Of a stretch of 64,000 bases of DNA, positions 1-11,488 are shown piece after piece. The stretch comes from Symbiodinium natans (taxonomy: Eukaryota > Sar > Dinophyceae > Suessiales > Symbiodiniaceae): the NCBI GenBank assembly GCA_905221605.1, contig CAJNDS010000326.1, forward strand, positions 45,001-109,000, written 5' to 3'. The notes below the pieces were generated by a model. It did not search any database. It was not told the DNA's origin and was given only the letters and a program-made list of their open reading frames with translations. The position numbers were made by a program, and so were the translations under genes. The first letter of the stretch is position 1, and the number at the start of each line of letters is the position of its first letter.

Positions 1-4
1 TCCC

Positions 5-426
5 ATGCAACAGCAGTTGCAACAGCAGCAGCAGCAGCTGCAACAGCAAGCGGCCATGCAGCAGCAAGCGGCCATGCAGCAGCAAGCTGCCATGCAGCAG
101 CAAGCTGCCATGCAGCAGCAAGCAGGGATGCAGCAGTTTTCCTCGGACTCTGAGGACGACTTGAATGATATGAGCAGTAGTGCCAGCTCTGCCAGAGCAC
201 ATGCTACTGGGCAGGCAGTTGGGCAGGCGCTCACAACTGGCGGCGCTACTGGTGGTGTTGCTGTGGCAGAAGTTCCCAGTGCGAGTCCTGAAGCATTCAC
301 GCAAAGCATGTGCTACGACAAAAGCGACGAGGCCCAAATATCGAGATCGTCTTCCTTGTTGCGGGGGATCCCGCGTCGCCGTCTCACATCGGCGCTGGGA
401 AAGTTGCACGCGGACCTGGAAGCAGG
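5..426 (+). CDS. Gln-rich exon of a RING-finger gene (5' incomplete)
   Basis: Open frame running in from the window edge. It begins with a Gln tract followed by five near-identical six-residue units (AAMQQQ; an 18-bp minisatellite at about 51-125), then an acidic Ser/Asp patch and an Ala/Gly/Val-rich linker. The frame is open to 523, but I end the exon near 426. An AGG occurs at 424-426 and again at 597-599, and joining across these restores a continuous frame into the downstream RING exon (codons for Leu-Glu-Ala-Gly followed by Val-Ala-Ser-Tyr). The splice boundary is ambiguous by one or two G. Low-complexity Gln repeats suggest a flexible protein-interaction segment. The true start lies outside the window. 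The exon join is inference. Confidence 0.5.
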
Positions 427-598
427 GTATTTGAGTGAGTTGAGTCAACGCGGCTTGTGTGTGCTTCTATGGATTTTGACCCGGTTGCGCCCATCGACAA
501 GAATCTCCCACCTGAGCCTCTAGAGTTGCATTAGGTCAATTGCTTGTTGCCTGAGCCAATTGTCAAAATTAAAGGTTGTTGCGTGCTGCAATGCTTAG
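427..598 (+). other. Probable intron in the RING-finger gene
   Basis: Begins GTATTTGAG and ends CTTAG, flanked on both sides by AGG. It contains two CAATTG motifs (near 539 and 555), a motif abundant in the introns further downstream. The direct AGG repeats leave the exact cut uncertain by 1-2 bases. Confidence 0.4.
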
Positions 599-1452
599 GC
601 GTGGCGTCGTACGATCAACTCGATCACCGCTTCCGCCTTGCATTTCAGCGCACCATGCGAGCGCATCCTGATCTACTCACGGAGCTCGCTCGACGCTTGC
701 CTCTCGTACCAAGCGACGATTCAGTGCAAACGCTCGCCCAGGAAATGGGCTGGAATGAAGCGTTCTTCCGCCCACCGCCGCTCTCCTTGGCGAAAGCACC
801 GCCTTCAGGCGACGTCGGTCGGATGCTTCAGGCCAAGGCTGGCCCGAGCCAGCCCCCGCCTTTGGCACCAGGAAGACCGCTTCTTGCTGCTGCTCCAGTC
901 GGCCTGGCTCCATTGGTCCTCCCCCCGCTTGGCCAAAAGGCTGTGCCAGCCCAGCCCGCCCGCCCGGGGCCCGCCGCTGCGGCTGAGCCAGCCCAGCCTG
1001 TCGTCCCCGAAGGGCCCCCTGCCCAAGCTGTTGCCAAGGCTGAGCCAGCGCATCGCCCCTTTGTGCCGGAGGAGGGCAATGAGAACGATCTTCCTGATGA
1101 AGCAGAGGAGGCAGAGCCCGAGATGTGCGTCATTTGCCATGACTGTATGCTGCTTGCGGAGGATGTGTTGCTGAGGTTGGTCTGTGGTCATGTGTACCAT
1201 TATGATTGCTGTCTCCGCTGGGCCAATGCAGCCGGCATGGCCCAGGCTGATGCTGACATGCCATGCCCTATGCGGTGCCATCTGGCGAGAGTGGCGAATG
1301 CAGCCAACCCGAATGCAGGCAACGCCAATCCTGCTAACCCAAATGATGCAGACAATGGCAACATGGTGGTTCCGGTTGATGCTGCCGTCGCCAATCCAGA
1401 TGCTGGCGCTGGTCCTGGTCCTGCAGAGGTCGACTCCCCCAACTTCTTGTGA
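599..1452 (+). CDS. RING-H2 finger protein, C-terminal exon (putative E3 ubiquitin ligase)
   Basis: About 284 codons to a TGA at 1450-1452. The first third is a helical-looking segment (YDQLDHRFRLAFQR...), the middle is Pro/Ala-rich, and the C-terminal third has a RING pattern at about 1126-1275: CVIC, 17 residues, CGHVYHYDCC (C-x-H-x2-H-x2-C), then CPMRC. This is the C3H2C3 (RING-H2) ligand order, and such domains bind E2 enzymes and act as ubiquitin ligases. After the RING there is an Asn/Ala/Pro-rich tail built of imperfect NPNA/NAG repeats. An upstream extension of this frame to 544 has no ATG, which fits an intron just before 599. The substrate is unknown. Confidence 0.65.
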
Positions 1453-2145
1453 GACTTGTTCCAGGGCACACGTAGATCATTTGTCGCTTTGCCAAGTGAA
1501 ATATTTCTGTGCTGCTGTCTGTACAAGTGAGCAGCGTTTTGACAGAGTGCGAGACTGTGCTGGACTGGAGTGGCTGTTTTGCAGTTAAGTTTAAAGCCTT
1601 AAGTTATGGAACCACTGTGCCTTCCGGGTTGTTTTTGGAGTTCCTTGTTTTGAGCAGGTGTGTTCATTTGGGGAGGCGTGTCGTTCAGTCCATGTCTGTT
1701 TCAAGTGGGAGAGCCAGCTGAGCTGGCAGCTGGTCCTGTGTCCAACATTGCAACTGTCAATGTTGGAATTGAGGCAGGGGAAAAGAGGCGCGACGCTGAA
1801 AGGGCAAGTGCGCCTTGCTTGTGCTTGCGCTGCAGCAGCATGCCGCTTTGCATGTGTTTGTCACCTTGTTCCTCAGTTGTCAGCGCTCAAGCTTTGCAAT
1901 AAAAAGTTCTGGCTGAGGCGTATCACCTCTGTGCAGTAACAGTGCCGGTAACCAGCAAGTGTCAGCATCTTGTGTGCTTTGCTTTGGCCATGTGCTAAGA
2001 CTTTAAGACCCCGAAATCAAGCCTCGACCTTCTTCAATGTGAATGTGTTCTTGGCAGTCAGACTCAACTTTTGTGCAAGTAAAGGTAACCAGCAACCGCA
2101 GTGCGCGACCAACATTTGCAAGTGAACACTGTAAGCAAAAGCTAA
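1453..2145. other. Intergenic or 3' UTR; nothing recognised
   Basis: GT-rich plus strand with only short overlapping open frames and no recognisable domain. An AATAAAA stretch near 1900 resembles a polyadenylation signal, but dinoflagellates do not rely on that signal, so I give it no weight. Confidence 0.4.
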
Positions 2146-2157
2146 TTGACAGTGAAC

Positions 2158-2442
2158 ATGGCTGATGCTGCTGAGCAAGAAGAAAGTTTCCTCCACGTTC
2201 CGTCAAATGCAGAAGTGCTAACGTTTGAGAACCTTGAGGTTGCCTTTGGGCCTGTAGGGCTGCGTCACCCAGTTGACGGAACCCTTTATTGGGACCTAGC
2301 ATATGTGTTTGACGAGTACACCAAAGCTGGAGACACAGTGAAGAGCACGAAGCATGTCAAAAGGCTGCAGGAGATTTGCAACTTGGAGCCTGAGCTCAGC
2401 AAGAAAGACCTGCACTGTCGCGGCCCTGCTTGCAGGCGTGTT
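2158..2442 (+). CDS. Exon 1 of an unrecognised multi-exon gene
   Basis: Starts at ATG 2158 (MADAAEQEES), with an acidic N-terminus and about 95 codons. GTGAGC at 2443 is a good donor, and a GCCAG acceptor occurs at 2501-2505. Direct joining at that acceptor does not stay open long, so a different acceptor or a further intron is likely. I recognise no domain. It heads a series of plus-strand exon-like frames reaching about 10.2 kb with similar base composition and CAATTG-rich spacers, so I treat them as one gene or one degenerate element. Confidence 0.35.
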
Positions 2443-2512
2443 GTGAGCGAGCAACTTGTGTAATAGTTCTTCCATGGGTTGTTCTTACCATCATTGACCT
2501 GCCAGGACGTCT

Positions 2513-3097
2513 ATGGCGAATGTCAATTGCGCATCCACACTGCTCATGTTGTTTTTCCTGAAAGAAGTTATTGACAAAAGCTCTATAACCACCAAATTCA
2601 ATTGGGCCGTTCGCAAGATCCAGAAGCTTGTTATGCAATGTGTTGCTTTGGCGTACAATGCTGGTCATGCAGTAAACATCACAATGCAAAATGGTCATTT
2701 TTTCATCTTGAACCCCAGCGGGATGGTTTCTGGCCTGGCGGAATTTTTGCGCTCCCTTCATCAGTCAATTGCGTCTTCCTGGCAACAATCATGGACTGCC
2801 ATGTTTGCGGATGAGAAACTATCCGTGGATTGGAGCGAGGAGGTGCCCCTCATGGACTTGGTCCTCTTTGCTCTCACTGTGGTGAAGTTTAGGCGTTCCA
2901 AAAACAAGTTGGCTTGGGCTGGCCGCAACCGGTCAACTTTGCGGCTGGTTCAATTGGGACTGCTTGCTTTTCTTCATCAGGGCATGGCTGACAGTTTGAG
3001 AGCACATGTGCAGGACAACAATGTCTATGAGGGTCAGGTGCCTTCCCGTCGAATTTCGCGAGACAGGCGGATGCTTTTCAGTGTCGTCGATTGTTAG
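2513..3097 (+). CDS. Exon-like frame, unrecognised protein segment
   Basis: A 194-codon open frame from ATG to TAG. It contains mixed hydrophobic helices and basic patches (RRSKNKLAWAGRNR). No cysteine-rich or catalytic motif is obvious. It lies directly before a telomere-like/CAATTG-rich spacer at 3104-3349 and is followed by an exon with a clean acceptor, so the real exon probably ends a little before 3097. Function is unknown and the splice sites are not resolved. Confidence 0.35.
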   Translation: MANVNCASTLLMLFFLKEVIDKSSITTKFNWAVRKIQKLVMQCVALAYNAGHAVNITMQNGHFFILNPSGMVSGLAEFLRSLHQSIASSWQQSWTAMFADEKLSVDWSEEVPLMDLVLFALTVVKFRRSKNKLAWAGRNRSTLRLVQLGLLAFLHQGMADSLRAHVQDNNVYEGQVPSRRISRDRRMLFSVVDC

Positions 3098-3349
3098 GGT
3101 TTAGTAAGTTGGGTATAGGGTAAGTTTAGGGTTTAGGGCTTAGGGCTGAGGGTTTATTTGAATTATTTTTAAAGTCAATTTTAATTCAATTGTCAGTTGA
3201 GAAAGATTCTGAAACTCAATTGTCTAGTATAGGGTCAGTTTGGGGTTTAGGGCTTAGGGCTTAGGGTTTAAGGTTTATTATACTTAATGTAATTCAATTG
3301 TCAGTTGAGAAAGGTTCTGAAATTCAATTGTCAATTGTCAATTGTTCAG
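3098..3349 (+). repeat. Intron-like spacer with tandem duplication, telomere-like heptamers and CAATTG clusters
   Basis: Two imperfect copies of a unit of a little over 100 bp. Each has degenerate TTTAGGG/CTTAGGG heptamers followed by AATTCAATTGTCAGTTGAGA, RTTCTGAAA and CAATTG. The second copy ends in three overlapping CAATTGT units and then TTCAG, a good acceptor immediately before the exon at 3350. Confidence 0.6.
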
Positions 3350-4270
3350 CCCAGGAATGCAGCTGGCCCAGTCTCTCGCGTCAAAATGTCCGTCCATGAA
3401 ATCTGGCAGTTCATAGAAGATGCTCGCAACGCGAATGTTTCCATGAGGAAGTTGGCAAAAATTCGTGCTCGGGATCGCCAGGGAGGCATCAAGCCAGGAA
3501 GTGTGGATCAATGGATATGCAAACTGTTGACCATGTACAAAGAAGACAGCCGTCTATCCTTGTTGGGCGCAAAGCAAATTTGTTTGGTCACTGATGCGTC
3601 GCATCATTCCTCGAGGGACTGGTTGATCAGCCTTGTCTATGACCCTTTCACAGGGAATGGGGCTTTTGCCACAGCGCAGTATGTGAGCTCGTCCAAAATT
3701 CTGCGCATTGGGGAATTTGAGCTCACTGCTGAAGTGGAGATGGTGGCTGCCCGCAGAGACCATGAGCGCTTGAGCACCCTCAGGTTTCTTCAGGGCCTTT
3801 CCAGCCAGTGTCAAAAAATTTCCGGCCTGACCCTTGCAGACTTTACCCCAACCCCTGCGCTGCTGCAAGCTCTCCGGCCCTTGCCGGCCGGAGGGCAAAG
3901 GTGGTTTGAGGGCACCGTTTTGCATTTCACGACTGCTGCGGGAGCAGAAGCTTCGTCATTTGACTTCGACCTGAACGTGCTGCAAGACGTTCCGATGCTC
4001 CACATCCTCATGGATCAAGGCTCTGTCGGGTGTGCCTCGCACGCATTTACACAGCATGAGGGGCTGTTGGTACACTATTCGTATGATTGGATCCACCGCC
4101 TGCACCGGGACATCAAGGGCCCACTGAGTGGCGAATTAGAAGCGGCGGTAGCCACCGGGGCGTACATCTGGTCTGTGAACTACAAACCCTTCAACTCAGG
4201 CGCATTTTTCGCTGAGAAGAAAGATGCCCTGGGGGCTTTCATGGAGAACAACAGTCCAGCAGCTTGGCAA
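3350..4270 (+). CDS. Exon: unrecognised protein with possible DD-type nuclease-like motifs
   Basis: Starts right after TTCAG and is open in phase 0 for 307 codons. Ending at 4270 before GCATGC (a GC donor, which dinoflagellate introns commonly use) keeps phase 0 with the next exon at 4382. Visible features are a basic segment (KLAKIRARDRQGG), then CLVTDASHHSSRDW and, much later, LHILMDQGSVGCAS and NYKPFNSGAFF. The two Asp-containing strands and a later polar motif are reminiscent of RNase-H-fold transposases, but I cannot identify a family and the third acidic residue is not evident. It could equally be a dinoflagellate-specific host protein. Confidence 0.45.
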
Positions 4271-4381
4271 GCATGCTGACAGACACGCTGTGCTTTTACA
4301 GCCCTTCTTGTTGATTGATGTTGTAAATCAACGTCAACAGGAATAATAATTGATTGAACCAAGGACTCTCAGATTTTTCAG
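4271..4381 (+). other. Probable GC-AG intron
   Basis: 111 bp from GCATGC to TTTTCAG. Removal joins two open frames in phase 0 (codon for Gln before, Lys-Tyr-Lys after). GC donors are established as frequent in dinoflagellates. The junction itself is inferred. Confidence 0.45.
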
Positions 4382-5632
4382 AAATACAAGCACAGGGTAG
4401 CCTGGGAGTTTGGCATGCCCGACGCTTCTGATCAAGAGGTATGGGACGCCCTGCCACTGAAAATGGCTTCCTACTCGAACAAGCTTGGGCTGGTCAAAAG
4501 TGGCCGTTGGTTCTCTCTAAATGAGCAAGGGCACTTGCAAATGCAAGAGTTCACCGCAAGCCGCATGGTACTTGAATACTACTTGCAGCCTGAAGAAAGC
4601 CCTGATGATGCAAGCCAACGAGAACTCAACTTTGGCAATTTGTCTGGCCTTAAGTTGGCATACGCTGGGCATTCCTGGAGGACGTTTGAGAACCTGTCAA
4701 TTGTATTGAATCTGCAATTGCCGTTGTGGGACTATTATTCTGACACCCTTCACTTTGTCAAGTCAGCTCAGCAGGGTTTGGAACACCTGCAGAGTCTGGG
4801 GGAAGCCTGGGAAAAACATTGGACGCTGCATGGCTTGGCCCAGATCATGGCATCCGAGGAAACCTGGCGTGGCATCGTTCAGTGGTCGGAAGAGCCTAAC
4901 CGCCTTGCAGACAGAACCCTCACATATGGCATGGAAGTCTTGGCCAAACGTTGCGCGTCTTTGAGTAAGTTGGGCTCTCCGCCAGAATTTTACGCTGGCC
5001 TTCTGTCAACAAATCCTGCAAGCCAAACCCAGGGCCTCCAGCGTTTGCGAAGTGACTTCAAGCTGCTTTTACGGTTGGAAAGCAGTGCTGTTCCAGGAGG
5101 CCCCAGCCTTGCCGCTGACTTGAGGCTCACGCATGATCTGTGTGTTCGGTTTACCGCCTTTATCTTTCAGGCTTCTGGATGGCAAGCAGACAACCCAACT
5201 GGCCTATCCTTTCTCAGAGTGCTGCTTTCAAACTTTGCAGATTCCAAGATTGTTGAAGACTCGCATCAACACTTGCGGGATGCAACTGGGAGCAAGGCCA
5301 ACAAACAGCTCAAGGGTAGCACTGTTCAGCAGGTGCTCATGGACAGCAATGTGCTGGAAGAGCGAAACATCGCACACCCTGCGAAAACCACGAAGCAAAA
5401 ATTCCTGTCGCTTTGGCACCGGATCAAACCTGCCTTCAAAGCATCGGAGGAGTTTGTGGCAGCGCGCCACAAACTGGATAAAAGCTGGTCGAAGGTTATT
5501 GGCCCAAAGACCTGGAGCACTGTGTCAGAAGTTGCCCTGGTGACCTCAGCGGCTGGGTGGGCCTACCTTCGGCACTATGCTTCTGAAAACATTGCTGGTG
5601 GTGGTGTCAAGCTGCAAGTCAATTTTGCGTGA
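4382..5632 (+). CDS. Exon: unrecognised helical protein segment
   Basis: Begins after TTTTCAG with codons for KYKHRVAWEFG and stays open for about 416 codons to TGA at 5630-5632. The real exon may end a few codons earlier at GTCAATTTTG. It is predicted to be mostly helical, with Trp/Leu-rich stretches (WDYYSDTLHFVKSAQQGLEHL) and a basic C-terminal part (KTTKQKFLSLWHRIKPAF). No known motif seen. It continues the reading frame of 3350-4270, giving a protein of more than 700 residues with no homology that I can recall. Confidence 0.45.
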   Translation, partial: KYKHRVAWEFGMPDASDQEVWDALPLKMASYSNKLGLVKSGRWFSLNEQGHLQMQEFTASRMVLEYYLQPEESPDDASQRELNFGNLSGLKLAYAGHSWRTFENLSIVLNLQLPLWDYYSDTLHFVKSAQQGLEHLQSLGEAWEKHWTLHGLAQIMASEETWRGIVQWSEEPNRLADRTLTYGMEVLAKRCASLSKLGSPPEFYAGLLSTNPASQTQGLQRLRSDFKLLLRLESSAVPGGPSLAADLRLTHDLCVRFTAFIFQASGWQADNPTGLSFLRVLLSNFADSKIVEDSHQHLRDATGSKANKQLKGSTVQQVLMDSNVLEERNIAHPAKTTKQKFLSLWHRIKPAFKASEEFVAARHKLDKSWSKVIGPKTWSTVSEVALVTSAAGWAYLRHYASENIAGGGVKLQVNFA

Positions 5633-5955
5633 ATTCATTCAAATCCTTGTTTTCTTTGTCACATGTCTACTGGCCAAGTTCCAGTTTGTGGTCCATTTAT
5701 GGTTCTGGAACGGTTTCTGACATTAAGTTTGTCAACTCATTGTTTGGAAATGCTTCAAATTCAATTAGCGATGGTCAGTGATTAGTTTCAATTGTCAATT
5801 GTCCATTGCAGGCCGAATGAGGTTCCAGGGGGGGGGGTAGGAGTTCTCAACGAAGGGGGGGGGAAGCATGGGGGTTTAGGGTTTAGGGATTTCGTGGTTG
5901 AGTGGACAGTGGATGTCTGGGTGCCTGAAATCATGGTTGGTTTGTCACTTTACAG
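5633..5955 (+). other. Intron-like spacer: CAATTG pair, G-runs, TTTAGGG
   Basis: Contains two overlapping CAATTG motifs at about 5788-5802 followed by CCATTGCAG, two G-runs (8-9 G) and a short TTTAGGG doublet at about 5875-5890. It ends TTTACAG before the next exon. A very small exon after the CCATTGCAG at about 5811 is possible but not supportable. Confidence 0.4.
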
Positions 5956-6680
5956 CTCAGGACGGGCAGCGAGCAGTTTTCGCTCGCTGTGGTCAGGTCA
6001 TTGCTGAGCTTGAAAACATGGAGGAGGTGTTCTTGGTCTTGGACACTTTCAAGTGGGCTGTGATGGTGTGGCCTTTGAAGGAAGTGGCAGATGATGTAGG
6101 CCAGGGCTGTCGTGGGTGGCAGCTGGATGCGCGCGACAGCGCGCAATGCTCCTGGAAGTTTCTGCACTCACCACGCGCATGGGTTGCTTGGTCTACTGAA
6201 AAGTGTTGGCAGGATTCTGTGGGCCCTTTGCTTCGAGCGTCAGGGCCTGAAGAGCCTTTTGTGCAAAACAGTTTGCGAAACGCGTCTCAGTTTTCATTTG
6301 CTGAGCTGGTCATGTTGGCAGAGTACTTTGAGATTCCTCGTCCAAACAGACACGCCCGATCTGAGCTCTTGCGTTTGCTGTGCAACCATTTCAGCGTGGA
6401 CTTTGCAGACGAAGTCTTGGAGCTAGAATCCAAGCCCAAAGCTGCCAAGGGTTTCAGTGTAGGCAAGGAATTTCTTTCTTGCATTTTACAGAATCTGGAG
6501 CCTGGGGAGAAGCAACACTTCGATAATCTGGACAAAAATTTGGAGAAAGCAAAAAAAGAAGAAACCCAGAAACGCTGGCACGCTGCGCTGGCTGAAAAAA
6601 CCACAGCGCAGCGGGTGCCTGGGCTGCAAGTGCATTTGTTTGTTCTTACGTTGCTTAATTGTTGTGCAGTTGCAGGTTAA
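5956..6680 (+). CDS. Exon with SAP-like DNA-binding segment
   Basis: Starts after TTTACAG (codons QDGQRAVFARCGQV...) and is open to TAA at 6678; the splice end is probably near 6626. At about 6292-6400 it encodes FSFAELVMLAEYFEIP followed by RSELLRLLCNHF. The pattern of two short helices (ELxxLAxxxxI...xxELLxxL) fits a SAP motif, used by chromatin proteins to bind AT-rich DNA. A charged coiled-coil-like tail follows (NLEKAKKEETQKRW). The next exon is strongly basic, consistent with a nuclear DNA-binding protein. The SAP call is by eye. Confidence 0.45.
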
Positions 6681-6729
6681 CAGTGTGTAGTTGAAAGGGA
6701 TCACATGGTTTAGTGTTTGCTTTGTGCAG

Positions 6730-7550
6730 ACCGTGTTGGACAACAGGAGCGAAAAGCCAAACGAGCCGCTGCAAAAGCTAAAGCAAAAGCAGCACGGACA
6801 TGGAAAAAAGGAAGAGGCAAAGGCAAGGGCAAACTACTGCGACCCGGAGGGAGGGGCAAGAAAAGAAAGGCTGAAGTGGGGCCAGAAGGTGCTGGGCCTT
6901 CAGCAGTTGAAGGCAACAATGCAGCGGGGTCAGAAGGCAACCATGCAGTGGGGTCAGAAGGAGTTGCGCCTCCAGCAGTTGAAGATGCAGCGGGAGTTGA
7001 AGGCAACCGTGCAGCGGGGTCAGAAGCTGCGGCTTCGGTAGTTGAAGGCAACCATGCAGCGGGGTCAGCAGGAGCTGCGCCTTCAGCAGTTCAAGGCAAC
7101 CACGCAGCGGGGTCAGAAGGAGCTGACCCATCAGCAGTTCAAGGCAACCAGGGTGCCAGTGCTCCTAGTGTGTCGCAAGGAGCGGGCCGGGCAGGCGGCC
7201 CCCATGTCCATGCGACTCCCGTCATCCTCGCGAAACTGAATCCGCCAACAGGGTACAAGTTGCGCTTGAGTTTTAACGATCACCGCTTCAAGGTGGACAT
7301 CGTGGCAGAGCTTGAGCAACAACGTTGCGGTCGGAAGAGTTACTCGAGGAGTTTCGCAGCAATGAAAGGGTCCTGGAAAGACGTGCTGGCCGAGACTCAC
7401 AGGTGGATGTGGAGCAAGTGGTTAGAGTCGCCTTTAGCGGACGGGCACGATGCTGCCTCTCGCCAAGTCCCTGGTGACATTGCCAAGGAGGTTCTGGATG
7501 CCCTGTCACCTGTGATTGCTGACATGCCTGAGCCAAAGGTCTACAAATGA
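6730..7550 (+). CDS. Exon: Lys/Arg-rich segment plus AAGSEG repeat region
   Basis: Begins after TTTGTGCAG in the frame reading RVGQQERKAKRAAAK and ends with TGA at 7548. The first ~45 residues are extremely basic (KAKAKAARTWKKGRGKGKGK), resembling nuclear or histone-like tails. Then come about seven imperfect repeats of EGNHAAGSEG and A(P)SAV(Q/E). The C-terminal 90 residues are globular-looking and end IADMPEPKVYK. The repeats are encoded by near-identical DNA units, so this is a coding minisatellite. No enzyme motif is visible. Confidence 0.5.
6890..7150 (+). repeat. Coding minisatellite (GGCAACCATGCAGCGGGGTC units)
   Basis: At least six imperfect copies of a unit whose core is GGCAACCATGCAGCGGGGTC, separated by related spacers, so that copies recur every ~24-50 bp. 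All three frames stay open, which produces spurious long frames on both strands. Confidence 0.65.
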
Positions 7551-7809
7551 TTTTGCGCATATTGTCATTTTGCAATTGATGCCGGCCGCAAGGGCCTGCA
7601 AGTGCCATGAGCGTGCTTAGCTGTTTCACAAACGGAACTTGCGGGCAATGTGGCCAGCAAAACGAACACGCACACACGCTCACAAACCTGGCTTCTTCAT
7701 TTGCTGCTGTGGAAGTTCAGCACTCCTGCGTGTGTTCTTGCAGTGGTTTGCCCAACTCAACATGCTTTTGTTGTGCAATTGACAGTGGTGCTCAAGATGT
7801 ATTTGGCAG

Positions 7810-8952
<1,143 letters not shown>

Positions 8953-8986
8953 GTTGTCATTTGTTGTCGTGCTTTGGCTTTTTTCA

Positions 8987-9924
8987 TGCGTGAAACCTTC
9001 AACGTCAATGTTGCAAGGAGTGGCGCAGAGGACAGCCCCAACATTGCGCAAACGATCCAGGACTTCATTTGCCACGCTGTCAACTCTGAAGCTGGAGTGT
9101 GTTCCAGCTGGCATGCCCTCATTGGTCTCGCCGTTCCAATGTTGAAGAACAAGTCCATTGCAACTCAGCTGCTAGCCCTTATTGGACGAGCTTACAGCAA
9201 TCGGACCCGTGAGTCCACTGATGTGGGCCCTCATAAATTTCCGGGGCTGCTAGACTACGTTGAATTTTGCTCTGGGATGGGCAATTTGTCGCGACAGCTG
9301 ATTCATCATGGCCTCCGTGGCTGCAGCCTAGACATCCTGTACAGCAGCGACCATGATATGCTCAGCAAGAGTGGACTTCGCCTATTTCTGGAAGCAGCCA
9401 CCTGTTGCAAAGCAAAGGCGTTGCACTGGTGGGGCACGAAGTGCTCCAGTTTTGTAACCTTATGCGTGAGCAAATCGTTACGTGCGGAGGCGAATCATTG
9501 GGAAGGTGATGTCACCAGGCCTTTTGTTTTTCAAGGCAATTGTCAGGCGCTTGTCACATCGCTTGGGATTTTCCTTGGAGTGATGGCTGGATGTTTACCT
9601 GTCCTGGAGCAGCCGCAAACTTCCTCCATGCCACTGCAGCGTTCCTTGCAATGTGTGCTTCACTTCTTCAATTTCCAGCAGACCAAAACATATGGAGGTT
9701 GCTTCGGAACTGCCAGCATGAAACCGCTGCAGCTCTGGCACCTTCCCTTGACATTTGAAAGTCTGCAGCGCGCAAGGCCCAGTTCTGATTTGTTTGAGCC
9801 CTTGGCTGTTAGATCCGAGTCAGGAGCCTTCACGGGTGACAAGGAAGTGACCCAAGCGAGTGAGCACTACACACTTGCTTTTGGCGCAGCTGTGGCAGAG
9901 ATTTTCATGACAATCCGGTCATGA
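8987..9924 (+). CDS. Degenerate methyltransferase-like domain (dinoflagellate 'EQP' type)
   Basis: About 310 codons to TGA at 9922; the exon could begin after AAG at ~9014. Residues LDYVEFCSGMGNLSRQLI resemble SAM-binding motif I of cytosine-C5 methyltransferase-like Rossmann folds. WWGTKCSSF sits where the catalytic PPC loop would be, and PVLEQPQTS sits where the ENP motif would be. The Cys is kept, but Pro-Pro and Asn-Pro are altered, so C5-methyltransferase activity is doubtful. Proteins with this FCSG...GTxCSS...EQP pattern are, to my knowledge, abundant in dinoflagellate genomes and of unknown function. It is distinct from the two methyltransferase-like domains in the retroelements downstream. 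Confidence 0.5.
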
Positions 9925-10043
9925 TTTGGTTTCCTTTGCCAATTCGTTTGTGTTTGTCATTCATATCGCAATTGACATACCCGCAATTTCAATTGACATT
10001 TGGGGTCAGTTTGGGGTGATGCTGTGAACGCTGCAGCGCGCAG

Positions 10044-10237
10044 GAAGTAAAAAGGACTTTCGCCTGCCTCTGATTAAAACAGTGAACAAGCACTTCGATT
10101 CCAGGGATCGAGGCCGAATCGTGCGTCCTGTTGCCGAGGTTCTCCGCGCGCACCCACCAGCAGCACGCTTCCACCATCAGTTTGTGCCCCAGAGTGGTCC
10201 AGTGGTTCATGTCGGCATGCAGCAAAGTTTCAAGTGA
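10044..10237 (+). CDS. Probable last exon of the 2.1-10.2 kb gene
   Basis: After GCGCAG the frame reads SKKDFRLPLIKTVNK then FDSRDRGRIVRPVAEVL and ends Q-S-F-K-TGA at 10235-10237. No homology recognised, but codon-like composition and a good acceptor support it. The preceding spacer (9925-10043) has CAATTGACAT twice. Alternatively GTGAGA at 10235 is a donor and the gene continues. Confidence 0.35.
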
Positions 10238-11488
10238 GACAGTCAGTTGTCATGACATTCAAATCTTGTTGTTGCTCAGGTGCACATCGAAAGCTCGCTG
10301 TTGGACAATGGCGACTGTCAATTGTCAATACCTTGCCATCAATTGCCAATTGTACAGTCTGAGCAAGGACTTGGGGCTTGGAAGTTTATTTTGTTTTTAA
10401 AGCGACTAGCATTGGAATTTGTCAGGTGCATGCATGTGTTTTGGTGTTGGCAAAATGTTTCGTAGTGTTGCAAACCCCTGTTTTGTCTGCTGTTGTGTCA
10501 CTCTCGTACCCTGCTTTCTCCCTTCCATACTCACGCCGTGCCCTCGCCGTGCCCAGACGTGCCATGCATTTTCAACTGCCCGGCCCCTGTTGTGCTCACA
10601 CGTGCCCCTGCCATGCCCACATGTGCCATGCCACTTTTCCTGCCGTGCCCCACACGTGCCCCTGCTGTGAAACCTGTAGGCCCATGTCTCTTTGTGTCTC
10701 TTTGGCTTTTTGGTAACCCACTGATCTATTACCCATGGATTGGGCCCTCACGTCAAGTACACTGATTCAGGCTTCTTTGGACATTCCAATTCCCACAGCT
10801 GCCCCAGGCTATGTTGCCTCTCCTGGTGCGACGGACAAAGTGGATACGATATGACTGCGACAGTTCCAGGAAAAGCCCTTCACGACGCCCCTGGTGTGAC
10901 CATGCAAATACACAGCACGCAATTGCCGGCATGGTCCGTCGCTCTCCGTCTGCCTTGCAGCAAGTCTCTTTGGCGTGTGGCACACTGTCCAGGGCACTGT
11001 GGACGGCCACTCTGGTCGCCGATAGCCCACGAGCGGAAATCTGCGGTTGAGACGGGGCCCTGTTCCAACAAAGGAAGTTAAGGCCTCGGAACCCTCTTCG
11101 CTCGCACAGGTCTGCTATCTTCTTGCACCTCAGTTCCAGGAGGTGTTTCCCTCAACCGTGGTGAGGCCGAACTATGTTGTCCCTCCGAGCGAGGCCGAAG
11201 ACTTTCCACAATCCTCAGCTTATGCGAGGCCGACAACACCCTCAGCAGCGAGGTCGAAAGTTCCCTCAGCACTCGGCGAGGCCGTACACAGGCAGCTATG
11301 TGGCTGGCAGAACTACCGAGCAAACACAGTGGTTTCGGTTTGAGTCCTGTTGGAGCCCACCCTTAGGTACAGCCTCCAGGCCACCGAACAGCTCACTACC
11401 TGCGCACCCCACCGGGGTTGAGCCGAGACTTGAGCCAGGTGAATTTTACACACCCCCTCATGCACAGATGGTCCTGGGGTAGTTCCCT
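10238..11488. other. No clear gene; CAATTG cluster, GTGCC-rich stretch, presumed 3' end of the decayed copia element
   Basis: 10313-10352 has three CAATTG motifs. 10530-10670 is a degenerate run of CCGTGCC/CATGCC/CACGTGCC units. On the minus strand just past the copia stop (11489), a G-run (GAGGGGGTGTG, about 11450-11460) could be a polypurine tract, so the missing 3' LTR may lie within 10.7-11.45 kb. I could not match it to the 5' LTR by eye. Confidence 0.35.
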
